Positions 1 through 8,849 of a stretch of 64,000 nucleotides of DNA are shown here, one piece after another. The stretch comes from Hermodice carunculata. Its lineage: Eukaryota; Annelida; Polychaeta; Eunicida; Amphinomidae. The stretch lies in assembly GCA_964020975.1 (NCBI GenBank), contig OZ026629.1, positions 51,320,631 through 51,384,630 on the forward strand, written 5' to 3'. The notes under the pieces are model-generated. The model searched no databases, had not been told where the DNA came from, and saw nothing but the letters and a program-made list of their open reading frames with translations. Both the position numbers and the translations under genes were made by a program. The number at the start of each line of letters is the position of its first letter. The stretch's first letter is position 1.

Positions 1-109
1 CACTTGGTGTACTCGTCTCTCAGTTTGCCCACCATCAGTAGGAAGACTCTCCCTGTCACAGCAACGAAAAAGGTTTTGTGGGCGTTTATGTGGGTGATAG
101 AGACAGACT
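1..109 (-). CDS. possible partial exon of an unidentified gene
   Basis: On the minus strand the first 109 bases read open in one frame. The translation has a protein-like stretch that includes TGRVFLLMVGKLRDEYTK. A candidate splice acceptor (GTACAG) ends at 110, and the frame meets a stop at about 143, so the reading frame is not much longer than the putative exon. The exon would continue off the window edge. The pyrimidine tract before the acceptor is weak. I do not recognise the family, and no partner exon was found inside the window. It may be a chance open frame or a piece of a repeat. Confidence 0.25.
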
Positions 110-402
110 GTACGACTGTGTCATGAATAGTTCACAATACTTGTAAAATCCTGTATCCCATCAGTCTTCTCACATATTATTACTCACGCCTGCTTCCTCC
201 AGTCGACTCACCGTTAAACACCAGCTTGTTTGTCACTCCACCACACAGACATACGTCATATGTACAATTATACAAATTTCTCTGGTGAGATATTGGAATA
301 TATTCACGACTTCCAGACACCATTAATTTTATTTTCTGAGCGACTTTTCTCGCTCGAGTCAGTCATTCACGTGACAAGTGGGTTGGCAATTGTTTCATCT
401 TA

Positions 403-413
<11 letters not shown>

Positions 414-476
<63 letters not shown>
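414..476. repeat. (TG)n microsatellite
   Basis: Uninterrupted TG dinucleotide run of about 31 units, preceded by a short (TA) run at 402-413. The open frame across it encodes only a CV repeat and is not a gene. Confidence 0.97.
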
Positions 477-478
<2 letters not shown>

Positions 479-1950
479 CCGAATCAAGCTGCATTCTTCC
501 TTTAGCATTTCGTGTACACTGTCGAAACACAATTTTAATCAGATTTGTTGATGATCAACATAACATGACCCAGATCAAGAGCTTTCTTTGGGTTAGCAGG
601 GACAGAAATTAAAAATGATACCATGCACGGATTTATGATCTTGCCTACACAAAAGGTACGATTGAAATATGCAGAATAAAAATGAATTCTTTGGGAGGGG
701 TAGAGGGTGGGTTTGGGGGGGTGTTTCTTTTCTTTTTTTTTTACTTGTTTCAAAGCAAGCTTTCGTTGTGTACAAACGAAAACTGGTTGCAGAACTCAGC
801 AAATCGAATGAGAGTCCGGTTTCTTAACTGATGTGGCTTTGAAGTTACTGCACCTTTGATTGTATCGTCGGGTGACATAAGACCTTTTATAGCCCCGAAA
901 ATATTCAGCGAAACTCGTTCTGGCTGAGGCAATGACAATAGTGACCTATCGCCTCGTAGACACATATGAGAACAAAAAGAGGTTGTTTAATTTTTGTCCA
1001 TATGTTTTGTGAAGAATTCTGTTACCACCATAAATGTTTTGCTGATACATATTTGCTATTTAGTATTTATCCCAGCATACAGTGATGGAAAAATACAAAT
1101 TACTTCCACCACTGCATCATTAGGTCTTTATGATTTGAATATGATTAACTGATATTAAGGAACAGTGAATCACTTCTTACATCCAACATTTGCTATAGGT
1201 TGCATCAGATTAGTTGCGGTTCGTTGAACGTGCATTATTTTCATCTTTCCAAACTAAATTGTCCTAGAATTGGAGTTATTATGTCATCCACTCGTCTCCC
1301 CGTAGAGTGTACCGGCTCTGCCCCAGGAGTAAAGCATGGTAGATCAGTCCTCATCTTCTAAAGCATCTTGTTTACTCACAGCTCTTTGCTGTTTAGTACA
1401 AAGGCTTGCAAAAGTGGAAATCAGATCAGCAGGGTACTGTGGAATTAGTATTAACAGGCAACAGGGATGAAAAATGTGATGCACTACCCCGATGTCCAAG
1501 TTTTTCAGCGTCACTTATAATATGTGTAACTGTGATCCATGGGGCAGGCTCTTAAGGTTCAAGGCGTGTGATTAGTATGCTGTCAATATCCCTCAAAATA
1601 TTGGAAGGCTTTCTACATGACTTGTAGTGCTTGCACAGGACGGATTGGCAGGTCCACAAAGACCAGGCCTGCGATCTATGTCAACGAGGCTGGGCAGTGA
1701 TTGGGTGGTTGCCAGAAACATTGCTAATTGGTCACATAGATATTTCTGTTCATACATTCCAAGACGACAAGGCTCTCTACAGTACCGCCGTGGTTCTTAG
1801 AGTACCTTCAATGTTCTACAAGAACCTGTTACAAGGGTACTTTAGAGTTGTTGTTTTTTTTTAATCCAAAAACCCTTACGAAAGATAGTCACTAAGCACC
1901 CAGTGCACTTTATGTGTCGAGGGTAAAAATGAATCTTGCTAATTTATCTC
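477..1950. other. gene-free stretch
   Basis: No credible coding region, RNA gene or clear repeat was recognised here. Short open frames lack family resemblance and the sequence is AT-rich. Confidence 0.5.
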
Positions 1951-1952
1951 TG

Positions 1953-1984
<32 letters not shown>

Positions 1985-2008
1985 TGTGTGTGTGTGTGTT
2001 TGTGTGTG
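1951..2008. repeat. (TGCG)n then (TG)n microsatellite
   Basis: A compound microsatellite: about eight TGCG units pass directly into TG units, consistent with CpG loss at one end of a single array. Confidence 0.95.
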
Positions 2009-2899
2009 ACGGAAATTTAATGGCTGAAGAACCTTTCTCGATAGTGAAAAGTCCCTTCCCCAACATGAATAACCTTACTAATGCTGAAGCACATTGTTCG
2101 CTCTTCAGCTGAAAACCGTTTAGGTCCTGAGAGAACCTGTATATTCTTCAGAGAACCATCCAAGAACCTGTATACGAATAGATTCTTCAGAGAACCGTTC
2201 AATAACCTATATTTCTGAGTGTATACACGGAAGCTTTGGGGGGAAAAACATAAAAACAAACAAAAACAAAAGAACCTGGCTTCTCAGAACTCTTAAATCC
2301 AAACACATGAAAGGTAATTATGGTATCATATATGTGCATGAAACAAAATTAGTCGTCATTTTCAAAATTTAAATCTTTCATTGTCAATGTAGACTCAATT
2401 CTATGTGCTCTGAATTGACATAATGATAACTATTCATATTCAAAGTAAACCGACCTTTCATTCAAATCTCAGAACGCCTTCAGTTACAGACAGCATAAAC
2501 GTGGTCAAGATCAACAGCTGAACACAACAACACTTCACAAGAAAACGTCCAATACCATGAATGGTGGCAAATGATCCCTTCCAGTGCAGCTCCCAAGTAA
2601 TGAACCAACGCAGTTTTGAGGGCACAACTTGCATAAGCAGGTCTTCTGTTATCTAATATAGCCTAATATGCCGCCAAATAATATGCTATTAGCCCTCCAT
2701 GTTTTAGTATTAGACCTCTAATTGTTGATCTGTGGTGAAAGCTCCACGTGAATATAAAGCTTACACACTAAAATCAGTTTAGATCTGGATTAAGTAATAA
2801 GCCTTTCCTTTTATAATATAATAATGTGAAGCAGCTGAAAGTTTTTAATGGTCACAACAACAGACGTTTTACTCTGTTATGAATTAGATATTAATGAAA
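2009..2899. other. gene-free flank of the LINE
   Basis: AT-rich sequence without a recognised gene. A degenerate repeat built on AGAACC(A/T) and TTCAGAGAACC occurs at about 2100-2215. Confidence 0.45.
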
Positions 2900-2912
2900 T
2901 AGGACCTCCGTG
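2900..2912 (+). repeat. left target-site duplication of the LINE
   Basis: The 13-mer taggacctccgtg is repeated exactly at 8603-8615. The two copies bracket the LINE, as expected for target-primed insertion. Confidence 0.8.
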
Positions 2913-3165
2913 TGTGACGTCATGCGCATAGCTTTGACCATTCTTCTGATCGTGGAGTATAAGTTCATGTTTTTTTGTGGATTACGATTTAAAATCCACA
3001 AAATGGATATGGATATGTTTTAAGTTTGTATCAGTGCCATCAGTGATCTATGGATTAGTTTGGTGGGAATGCAGAAACTTCGCTTTTGATCCATTTTATG
3101 TCTTCACATTTTTTCCCGCCGTCACCAGTGTATGAACAAAGGTTGTATGCTTAGAACATAGAGTC
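2913..3165 (+). promoter_or_regulatory. LINE 5' UTR / probable internal promoter with a CRE palindrome
   Basis: The first bases of the element contain a perfect TGACGTCA palindrome (2915-2922), the consensus CREB/ATF site. It overlaps a second palindrome, ATGCGCAT (2922-2929), which resembles an NRF1 half site. LINEs carry their promoter inside the 5' UTR, so sites at the extreme 5' end are well placed to set the start. No TATA box is evident. Promoter function is inferred. Confidence 0.45.
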
Positions 3166-4080
3166 ATGGGCGACAAAAATAACAAACCTGACGATATTGA
3201 TTCTGGTAGTATGGACAGTTCTAGACCTTGGAAGAGGCCCTGGCTTTCCCCAACACCTACTGGAGAGTCTCCTCCTTCGCAAAGACCGAAAACATCGTTA
3301 CCGTTGGAGGATTTTTTGGATTTGTTATCTGACTCTAGAGCTGTGGCGATTCTGAAGGATATGATAAAAGATGTTGTGTCTGAAGCTATCAAGGTGCAGT
3401 TAGAGCCAATCGCGACAGGGATCAGTACTATTGAAACTAAGATTGTCAGTCTTGAGGGAAAGGTACGTGTCAATGAGAGTACTCTGTCTTCTCAAGCCAC
3501 TTTGTTGTCTGATGCAAATACAAAAATTCAGATCTGTGAAAATCAAATGAAAAATCTTCAGTCCTCCTATGATCAAGTTAAAGCTCAGTTAGAGGAGTTA
3601 CAGGTTGCACATGATGATTTAGAACAATATGGTAGGCGAATGAGCTTAAGATTTAGTGGCATTAAAGCAAACACAGCCCTAAATACGCCTGAAGATACAG
3701 ATAAGATTATACTACATTTGTGCAATGAGCAGATGGGTCTTCGCCTTCAGATGTCCGATATACAACGTTCGCATCGAGTTGGCCCTGCTGGGTCCGCTAA
3801 CCGAGCGATAATAGTTCGATTCCTAAGCTATAGGATCAGAGCCCAAGTCTTCAAGGCCAAAAGTAAGCTCAAAGGGACTGGTATATACGCAAACGAAGAC
3901 CTCACTAAACGACGCAATAGACTTGCGTATCTTGCCAGACAATTGAAACAGCAAAATAAAATAGTAGACACTTGGACTTACGACGGCAGGATACTGGTTA
4001 AACATCGCTCATCCCCCGACAACCCTGTACTAAGAACATCTGAAATCCGCCAGGAAAGTGATCTTGAGAGGTTTTCTTGA
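3166..4080 (+). CDS. LINE ORF1 protein (coiled coil plus RRM-like RNA-binding region)
   Basis: 304 residues. It would act as the nucleic-acid-binding chaperone that packages LINE RNA. Residues 1-50 are polar and proline/serine-rich. Residues about 80-160 form heptad-rich sequence typical of a trimerising coiled coil. From LEQYGRRMSLRF (about residues 155-166) onward the sequence resembles the RRM and C-terminal domains of L1-like ORF1 proteins, with RSHRVG, a RAIIVRF strand and the basic TKRRNRLAYLARQL helix. The ATG at 3166 follows a 5' UTR with no long upstream frame. No internal stop is seen. ORF2 lies 664 bases downstream, an unusually long spacer. Confidence 0.85.
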   Translation: MGDKNNKPDDIDSGSMDSSRPWKRPWLSPTPTGESPPSQRPKTSLPLEDFLDLLSDSRAVAILKDMIKDVVSEAIKVQLEPIATGISTIETKIVSLEGKVRVNESTLSSQATLLSDANTKIQICENQMKNLQSSYDQVKAQLEELQVAHDDLEQYGRRMSLRFSGIKANTALNTPEDTDKIILHLCNEQMGLRLQMSDIQRSHRVGPAGSANRAIIVRFLSYRIRAQVFKAKSKLKGTGIYANEDLTKRRNRLAYLARQLKQQNKIVDTWTYDGRILVKHRSSPDNPVLRTSEIRQESDLERFS

Positions 4081-4744
4081 AACTAACGCGTATGCTTCCT
4101 GCATCGAACCGTAACTACCCGACTATACGGTAGATCTTCGACTAAATCATCAATTGTTTCCCAATTTTGGACTTAACTCTCTGTGGTCCATTGGTTGAAC
4201 ATTACAGTTTTACGCTTATGGACATTTAGACAAGTTTACATGTGTAAAATTTAATGCCAATAATGGCATTTACACCATGGTGATTAATCTTTACTAAGAT
4301 TTAATGCATTATATGGTCTATGTGTTTTGTTTCAGTAAAAATATCAACGTTTCTGTCTTCATACTTAAGCCTGTTTATTGTTGTCACGTGTCCAGGTCAG
4401 ATCACATGGTGCGCCTACTGTTAACAAACTTCTTGTCACATCATGTTTCCACAATTTTCAGTTTTTTTAGGTACAAGAGTACCACTTACGCTGATCCCTT
4501 TTGCCAAGGAGATCAAATCATGTTTGGTAGTATTATTCTACTGGGCTTCAGGTATATCCTTTTGGTCATTCAAACTTGTGTGCCCAAACTCATGCACGCG
4601 AGGTTTGTTTTGTAACCCAATTTTGCCTCTTTCACTTGTATTGTCGTCCGTTCACCATGTATGCATTAGTTTACAATTGTTTTATTTCACAGCTTGCAGA
4701 CATCTTGTATTGAAAACGAAATCCCTGCCAAGTAAGGGTATAGG
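4081..4744 (+). other. inter-ORF region of the LINE with a 101-codon hydrophobic frame overlapping ORF2
   Basis: The spacer is longer than in most two-ORF LINEs. A 101-codon open frame (4443-4748) rich in F, L, C and S ends in TGA at 4746-4748, and the ORF2 start codon is 4745-4747, so stop and start share the four bases ATGA. Such overlaps allow termination-reinitiation in some LINEs. Whether the small frame is translated is unknown; it has no recognised homology. Confidence 0.35.
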
Positions 4745-7700
4745 ATGACTGCTGTTCTAAAATATAGTGTGGCACTGCAATTAAATACCAGCTGGAGTCA
4801 CAAGCTGACACTTTTTTGTGTGTTATTTGCTTGTGTGGCAAAGAATGACGTTGTATCAAGTTATTGTGTATCTTCATACATGTTACCTCAGCCAATCAGC
4901 ATTAAGTATTCTAAATGCAAGTTATCTGACCAGTTTACTTACACTTTCAACTTATTGGGCAGGATCAATACGACTTCCCATACAATTTATGTTATATCTT
5001 GTATCATATTCATTCTTACTGACCTGCTATTGGCATTATGTGGAGATGTTCATCCAAACCCAGGTCCTTCGGCCTCTAACTTTTTGAATGTTCTACATCT
5101 GAATGTTAACAGTGTGACCGCCAATAACAAACTTGATGAAATCCATAGTCTGAGCATTCATAATGACATCGATGTTATATGTCTTAATGAAACTAAACTT
5201 GATGTAGGTATTTCTAATGATGATATTTTGTTACCAGATTTTAAACCTCCGATAAGATGTGATCGAAATAGGCACGGAGGGGGAGTCTTAATATATGCTC
5301 GAGATTATTTAAGTGTCAAGCCTCGTGACGACCTTTGCAGTCCTGGGCTAGAGTCATTATGGATCCAGTTAAACGTTAAAAAACATAAAATTTTTGTAGC
5401 CACATTTTACAGGCCACCTAGTCAAGAACAGGACTCATTTAACGAGTTTCTAAGTTCTTTTCAAGAACAGATTGCTAAAGCTACAGTGGAATCCCCCCAT
5501 GCTCTGATTGTAACGGGCGATTTTAATCTACCAGGCATTTCATGGTGTTCTGAAACCTGTAACAGTGCATTTGAAAGGGATTTTTTAAACACTTGTCTCA
5601 GTCTCAACTTAAGTCAACTAGTGAAGGAACCCACAAGAGGGCAATCTGTTCTTGACCTCGTATTTGTTATGAATGATACATTAAATAGTAAAATTTCAAA
5701 TCTTGCGACTATATCAACCTGTGATCATGAACCAATATTGTTATGTACGAACCTTTCCGTTGGGAATGTCAACGCCTATAAAAAAGTTGTGTGGAACTAC
5801 TCTAAAGTTGACATGGCAAAAATGCATGAATTATTATCATCAGCTCCTTGGGATGCTTTATTCATTGATGATAACGTAGATGGTATTTGTTCAGGGCTAA
5901 CCTCATTTCTTAAGGATGTTGCCGATGAGTGCATTCCCCATAAGGAAGTCACCATAAGACCTAAAGATAAACCTTTCATGACCAGTGCCTTGAGACACAG
6001 TATGAAAGTTAGAGATAGAGCCTACAAGAGGGCAAAGAAGGCCGATGCAACGAACGATATAAACAAAGATATTTACTGGGGGATATATCGTCAACTCAGA
6101 AACAATGTTGTCAACATGCTTAGAAAAGCCAAAAGAGAGTATTTTTCAAAAGTTTACAAGATTCTATCAAATAAATCTACAGAAAATAAAAAATGGTGGT
6201 CAACTTTAAAAACGGCATGCGGCTGGAGTCAGCACAAAAAGATACCTCCACTGATTGAAAACGGCTCAGTTCTCTTTGACCCTATAGATAAAGCAAATGC
6301 ACTAAATAATTTCTTCGCAGCACAGTGGGTAAAGGATGATGTGTCCGAAGCTACCCCTATTCTTCAAGATAAAACTGATCAAAAGTTGAGTAATGTTATC
6401 ACATCTGAGAATGAGGTATTAAATATATTGCAAAAGCTACAAGTGTCAAAAACCGGTGGACCTGACAATCTTCCGAATAAAGTATTGAGACTTTTTGCTC
6501 CGTACATTGCCGGTGCCTTATCTAAACTATTTAATTTATCTTTGGAAAAGGCGATTTTTCCAACACTATGGAAAGAAGCTAACGTTTTGGGGTTGTTCAA
6601 AAAAGAGGAAGATTTTCTGACAAAAAATTATAGACCTGTTTCCCTTTTATGTTCCGCCTCCAAGGTATTCGAAATTACCGTGTTTAACAGGTTGTATGAT
6701 TTTCTGACAGCAAATAATCTTCTTACGGCATGTAATTCTGGATTCAAAAAACTTGATAGCACAGTTAACCAGTTAATAAATATCGTTCATATGATAAGCT
6801 CAGCTTTAGATAAGGGAAAAGATGTACGCATGGTGTTCTTAGATATATCCAAAGCATTTGATAGGGTTTGGCACAGAGGTCTTCTTGTTAAATTAAAACA
6901 GCTTGGCATAGGTGATCCCCTCCTGTCATGGATTCAGTCTTACTTGAGTAATCGCAAGCAAAGGGTTGTATTGGATGGACAATTTTCTGAATGGATATCA
7001 ATAGAATCTGGTGTGCCCCAGGGTAGTGTTCTTGGCCCTCTACTGTTTCTTGTCTTCATCAATGACCTTGTAGATGACTTAACGTGTAAAGTTTACATCT
7101 TCGCAGATGACACTTCATTCCTTGAAATTGTGGAATCTCCGGAACAAACGGTGATAAGTTTAAACGATAATTTGAGCGTAATACAAGAATGGGGTGACAA
7201 ATGGAAAGTAGGTTTTAATCCTTCAAAGACTGAGGAAATGGTTATTTCACGTAAAGTAAAAAAAGTGAACTATCCTCAATTAAAATTTAAGGACGAACCA
7301 GTTAAGAGGGTACAGGAACACAAACACCTGGGTCTTATTATTACACACAATTTATCATGGGACTCTCATATTAAGTCAGTTTGTACCAAAGCTTCAAGTC
7401 GCCTTGGTAAATTAAGAAAATGTATGTATATTTTACCTGTATCAGCTCTCGAGTCAATATATGTTTGTGGTATAAGGCCCATACTTGAATATGCTGCCCC
7501 AATCATTGACAATTGTACACAAAGGAGCAGTGGTATTTTAGAGTCGGTGCAGTATAGAGCGGCTTTAGCAGTTTCAGGCTGTATGAACACGTCCAGTAGA
7601 ATTAAAGTTTTAAAGTGCTTGGGGTGGCCGAGCCTTGCAGATAGAAGGAAATACTACAAATTATTAATTTATTTCAAAATGGTTAAAGGCTTTTGTCCAC

Positions 7701-8344
7701 CTCACCTCAGTGCGTTACTCCCCATTCAAAACACGGAGAGGCATAATTATTTGTTACGCAATGACACTGAGAGGCAGATACCAGCTGCTCGTACGAATGT
7801 GTTTGCTCGCAGTTTTGTTCCTTCTGCGTCTAAACTTTGGAACTCCCTACCCAATAACATTCGTAGTGCTCGTTCCGTTAATGTATTTAAAATTTATGTT
7901 AAACGGTTGCTTTTTCCTGCAAGACTCGACCATCTCCGTCACGGGCCCCGAAGGTTAAACATGGTTATGAATAGATTAAGGGTTGATTTTAGCGCCCTAA
8001 AGGCCCATCTTTACACGCGTCATTTGTGTGATACCCAAGCATGCATGTGTGGTCATCACTCTGAAACAACTTCCCATTTTCTATTGCAGTGTCCCTTATT
8101 TGCAATTCCAAGACAAACTTTCTTGACAGGGGTTACAGAAATTCTAGAAACCAGTGAGAATGCAATAATATTTGACAATTTATCAGTTCCTGACAAGGTA
8201 TCAATATGTTTATATGGTCATAAAAATCTCACTTGTATTTCCAATTGTAAAATTTTAGATGCTACTATGAAATTTATACAATTGAGTAACAGGTTCGCAA
8301 ATATCTTGTCTAACGATTCTGATGACGAGGACGACTTTCGTTAG
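4745..8344 (+). CDS. LINE ORF2: APE endonuclease and reverse transcriptase
   Basis: 1199 residues. An N-terminal region has hydrophobic segments, the last leading straight into a 2A-like GDVHPNPGP (D101-P108). The APE-type endonuclease follows at about 113-340: LNVNS, LNETKLD, YRPP, TGDFNLPG, SVLDLVF and the closing CDHEP (usual SDH). The reverse transcriptase spans about 565-840: NYRPVSLL, FLDISKAFDRVWH (motif A), SGVPQGSVLGP (B), FADDTS (C, residues 786-791) and HLGLIIT. Near residue 1095 a C-x-C...H...C cluster (CMCGHHSETTSHFLLQC) forms the C-terminal zinc knuckle common in LINE ORF2. All catalytic residues I can place are present and the frame has no breaks. It nicks target DNA and copies the LINE RNA in place. 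Confidence 0.93.
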   Translation: MTAVLKYSVALQLNTSWSHKLTLFCVLFACVAKNDVVSSYCVSSYMLPQPISIKYSKCKLSDQFTYTFNLLGRINTTSHTIYVISCIIFILTDLLLALCGDVHPNPGPSASNFLNVLHLNVNSVTANNKLDEIHSLSIHNDIDVICLNETKLDVGISNDDILLPDFKPPIRCDRNRHGGGVLIYARDYLSVKPRDDLCSPGLESLWIQLNVKKHKIFVATFYRPPSQEQDSFNEFLSSFQEQIAKATVESPHALIVTGDFNLPGISWCSETCNSAFERDFLNTCLSLNLSQLVKEPTRGQSVLDLVFVMNDTLNSKISNLATISTCDHEPILLCTNLSVGNVNAYKKVVWNYSKVDMAKMHELLSSAPWDALFIDDNVDGICSGLTSFLKDVADECIPHKEVTIRPKDKPFMTSALRHSMKVRDRAYKRAKKADATNDINKDIYWGIYRQLRNNVVNMLRKAKREYFSKVYKILSNKSTENKKWWSTLKTACGWSQHKKIPPLIENGSVLFDPIDKANALNNFFAAQWVKDDVSEATPILQDKTDQKLSNVITSENEVLNILQKLQVSKTGGPDNLPNKVLRLFAPYIAGALSKLFNLSLEKAIFPTLWKEANVLGLFKKEEDFLTKNYRPVSLLCSASKVFEITVFNRLYDFLTANNLLTACNSGFKKLDSTVNQLINIVHMISSALDKGKDVRMVFLDISKAFDRVWHRGLLVKLKQLGIGDPLLSWIQSYLSNRKQRVVLDGQFSEWISIESGVPQGSVLGPLLFLVFINDLVDDLTCKVYIFADDTSFLEIVESPEQTVISLNDNLSVIQEWGDKWKVGFNPSKTEEMVISRKVKKVNYPQLKFKDEPVKRVQEHKHLGLIITHNLSWDSHIKSVCTKASSRLGKLRKCMYILPVSALESIYVCGIRPILEYAAPIIDNCTQRSSGILESVQYRAALAVSGCMNTSSRIKVLKCLGWPSLADRRKYYKLLIYFKMVKGFCPPHLSALLPIQNTERHNYLLRNDTERQIPAARTNVFARSFVPSASKLWNSLPNNIRSARSVNVFKIYVKRLLFPARLDHLRHGPRRLNMVMNRLRVDFSALKAHLYTRHLCDTQACMCGHHSETTSHFLLQCPLFAIPRQTFLTGVTEILETSENAIIFDNLSVPDKVSICLYGHKNLTCISNCKILDATMKFIQLSNRFANILSNDSDDEDDFR

Positions 8345-8602
8345 TCGCTGACAATGCATGTGATTTTTTCTTCTTCATAACGATGTCTGTTTTATTCTGT
8401 TTATTTTACGTTACCTTAATTGTCATGTAATTCGTTTTTGTTCCGAGTTCATATGTCTCGTATTGTATTTTTTTCTTTCTTACATCGATGTGTATTTAAG
8501 ACAGATAGTATTGTATTTGGTTGTACACGAGGAGAGGACACTACATTAGCTATATTTAGCTACACGTCCGATCCTCTTTAAAGAAATAAAGTATATTACT
8601 AC
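8345..8602 (+). other. LINE 3' UTR and tail
   Basis: AT-rich, with AATAAA at about 8585-8590 followed by a short terminal (ACT)n-like tail instead of poly(A). Short tandem tails are typical of CR1/L2-type elements. Confidence 0.7.
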
Positions 8603-8615
8603 TAGGACCTCCGTG
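8603..8615 (+). repeat. right target-site duplication of the LINE
   Basis: Exact repeat of 2900-2912, which marks the 3' end of the LINE insertion. Confidence 0.8.
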
Positions 8616-8844
8616 GTTTACCGATGTGTGTGCCATAACAATACTAAAATGCTTTAATCAAAATATTTGAAGATATGAAAATGAGAAGTATTAGGTTTGT
8701 ACCACAGAAATAGTATGTTTTGAGATCAGCAATTAAAATTGGAGCTTATATGCTCTTGACTGTTTACGTCCTTTAGGCAGTTAAAACTGTTCTAGTTGCA
8801 GAAGGTTCGGAAGTAATTTTTTTAGATTTGTACTTATGAGGTCC
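8605..8844. mobile_element. possible TA-flanked MITE that served as LINE target
   Basis: The stretch opens with GGACCTC after TA and closes with GAGGTCC before TA, a short terminal inverted repeat about 240 bp apart. The LINE duplicates the left end. The inverted repeat is only 7 bp (9 with TA), so this is a weak call. Confidence 0.25.
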
Positions 8845-8849
8845 TATTG

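Larger units (their letters stand above)
2913..8602 (+). mobile_element. full-length non-LTR retrotransposon (LINE), CR1/L2 group likely
   Basis: About 5.7 kb: a 5' UTR of about 250 bp, ORF1 (3166-4080), a 664-base spacer, ORF2 with endonuclease and reverse transcriptase (4745-8344), and a 3' UTR with AATAAA near 8585 ending in a short ACT repeat. A 12-13 bp direct repeat flanks both ends. Both main ORFs are uninterrupted and the duplications are identical, so the copy looks young and may be competent. A non-poly(A) tail, the FADD box, a hydrophobic segment with GDVHPNPGP before the endonuclease, and the HLGL motif after the RT core favour CR1/L2 over L1. The exact clade needs a phylogeny. 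Confidence 0.92.

Noticed and set aside
4745-5068. Integrated RNA virus suggested by the NPGP motif
   Set aside because: The motif lies in frame at the start of a LINE endonuclease-RT ORF; 2A-like motifs are known in such elements.
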